Part shown: positions 63,143 through 64,000 of the stretch, one piece after another
Position numbering within the stretch: the first letter of the stretch is position 1
Layout: each line of letters opens with the position of its first letter
NCBI GenBank assembly: GCA_015066395.1
Contig: SVOL01000009.1
Coordinates: 1-64,000 of the forward strand
Source of the DNA: Oscillospiraceae bacterium
GTDB lineage: Bacteria > Bacillota > Clostridia > Oscillospirales > Acutalibacteraceae
DNA: 64,000 bases
Reading direction: 5' to 3'
Program-made: the position numbers and the translations under genes
The notes under the pieces: generated by a model
Databases searched by the model: none
What the model was told of the DNA's origin: nothing
Seen by the model: only the letters and a program-made list of their open reading frames with translations

Positions 63143-64000
63143 TTAAATGTTAAAATATCTTTTCGCATTTTCATAGCAGATGCCTTTAACAATACTGCCA
63201 AGTGCCTTGTCATCGTTCGGGTATTCGCCGTTTTCCACAAGAGAACCTATGACATCACAAAGTATTCTGCGGAAATATTCGTGCCGTGTGTAGGACAGAA
63301 AACTTCTTGAATCGGTGAGCATACCCACGAAATTACCAAGTAAGCTTAGGTTTGCAAGACTTAACAACTGCTCCTGCATACCCGTCTTATTATCGTTAAA
63401 CCACCAGGCACTTCCGTGCTGTAGTTTACCTGCCACCTCGGGACCCTGGAAAGCACCGATAAGCGTGTCGATAAACGCGTTGTCCGCCGCATCAAGACTG
63501 TAAATAACAGTTTTCGGCAACGACGAGGTACGGTAGAGAGCATCAAGCAGCATCGACAGAGCGGCGCACGATTCCTTAGGACCGATACAGTCAAAACCGG
63601 TATCGGGGCCTAAAGCCTCGAACATTTTAGAGTTGGGGTTCCTTAAGCAGTTGTAATGCAACTGCATTACCCATCCGCGTTTTGAATACTCGGCGGCACA
63701 GAAAAGCAACAGCTCGGTCTTAAAGGCTTCAGCCTCAGCTGCGGTTACCGTCTCGCCCGAAAGAGCCTTTTTCATTATTCTTTCGGTCTCCTCACAAGGT
63801 ACCGCCTTATATACCATATAATCAAGACCATGGTCGCTCGCTCTGCATCCGCATTTATCAAAGAACTCTATTCGCTTCAAAAGTGCCGACTTAAGAGCAC
63901 TTACCGAATCAATAACGGTATCGCTGATCTCGGACAGGATCTTTATATATTCCCTCCAACCCGACTTTTCGATATTAAAAGCCTTATCGGGTCTGAAGGT
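63143..64000 (-). CDS. uxaC: Glucuronate/uronate isomerase (partial, cut by right edge)
   Basis: The visible 285 residues are the C-terminal part of UxaC, which isomerises glucuronate to fructuronate and galacturonate to tagaturonate. Recognised blocks are KRIEFFDKCGCRASDHGLD, RGWVMQLHYNCLRNPNS, ALYRTSSLPKTVIYSLD, GSAWWFNDNKTGM and LTDSRSFLSYTRHEYFRRI. The frame is open without a stop up to 64000, so the start is outside the window. It is the first visible gene of the uronate operon. Confidence 0.95.
   Translation of the reverse strand, partial: TFRPDKAFNIEKSGWREYIKILSEISDTVIDSVSALKSALLKRIEFFDKCGCRASDHGLDYMVYKAVPCEETERIMKKALSGETVTAAEAEAFKTELLLFCAAEYSKRGWVMQLHYNCLRNPNSKMFEALGPDTGFDCIGPKESCAALSMLLDALYRTSSLPKTVIYSLDAADNAFIDTLIGAFQGPEVAGKLQHGSAWWFNDNKTGMQEQLLSLANLSLLGNFVGMLTDSRSFLSYTRHEYFRRILCDVIGSLVENGEYPNDDKALGSIVKGICYENAKRYFNI

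Overview
The window looks like a chromosome segment of an anaerobic, spore-forming Clostridia (Bacillota), probably Oscillospirales/Ruminococcaceae-like. Pointers are a SleB-type cortex hydrolase, a PdaA-type deacetylase, RNase Y, a one-piece SecDF, an NfnAB-type electron-bifurcating pair, rubrerythrin, a THF riboswitch before folT, ComEA and strong AAGGAGG ribosome binding sites. The taxonomic placement is inferred from gene content, not measured.

Layout. 1-245: divergent control region with a strong leftward promoter that probably drives an rRNA operon lying just outside the window. 246-13.3 kb: housekeeping and envelope genes (SleB, AEC permease, phosphoglycerate mutase family, PdaA, RCC1-like lipoprotein, thioesterase, NfnAB, ComEA, G5/3D protein, phospholipase-like protein, dCMP deaminase, HAD phosphatase, L28), with a three-copy 161-bp palindromic array at 8.4-8.9 kb. 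13.3-31 kb: YwlG, a sugar nucleotidyltransferase, a polyprenyl-phosphate sugar transferase, GlyRS, CapA, THF riboswitch plus folT, RNase Y, an aminotransferase, SecDF, rubrerythrin, a heterodimeric ABC exporter and a YczE-like membrane protein. 31.2-44.4 kb: an AT-richer accessory block that reads as a natural-product cluster. 44.5-54.96 kb: a V-type ATPase plus Trk/Ktr K+ uptake island flanked by a truncated and an intact tRNA-Pro. 55.4-59 kb: PyrR, LUD protein, SDR, MATE. 59.5-64 kb: a complete leftward hexuronate catabolic operon (uxaC, uxuA, SDR, eda, kdgK), with uxaC running off the right edge.

The most interesting part is the 31.2-44.4 kb block. It combines a seven-cysteine precursor-like peptide (34127), a radical SAM/SPASM enzyme that resembles thioether-forming (SCIFF/ranthipeptide) maturases (39023), a CPBP membrane protease (38367) and ABC export genes with an acyl-activation set: an AMP ligase (35414), a carrier protein (36852), a PaaK-like ligase (37111) and, divergently transcribed, a BtrH_N-like putative acyltransferase (31792). 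In butirosin biosynthesis BtrH moves an acyl group from a carrier protein to an amine. By analogy this cluster may make an acylated, thioether-crosslinked peptide. This is inference and I know of no described system with exactly this set.

The second notable part is the V-ATPase/Trk island. It sits exactly where an element integrated at the 3' end of a tRNA would lie, but no integrase is left. The c-ring protein keeps Na+-site-like residues, and the operon leader has a compact conserved-looking hairpin that could be a Na+ riboswitch. The tRNA-Pro itself is preceded by two 195-bp tandem repeats, each carrying a copy of the first 23 nt of the tRNA. Several intergenic gaps hold hairpin-rich elements with short terminal inverted repeats.
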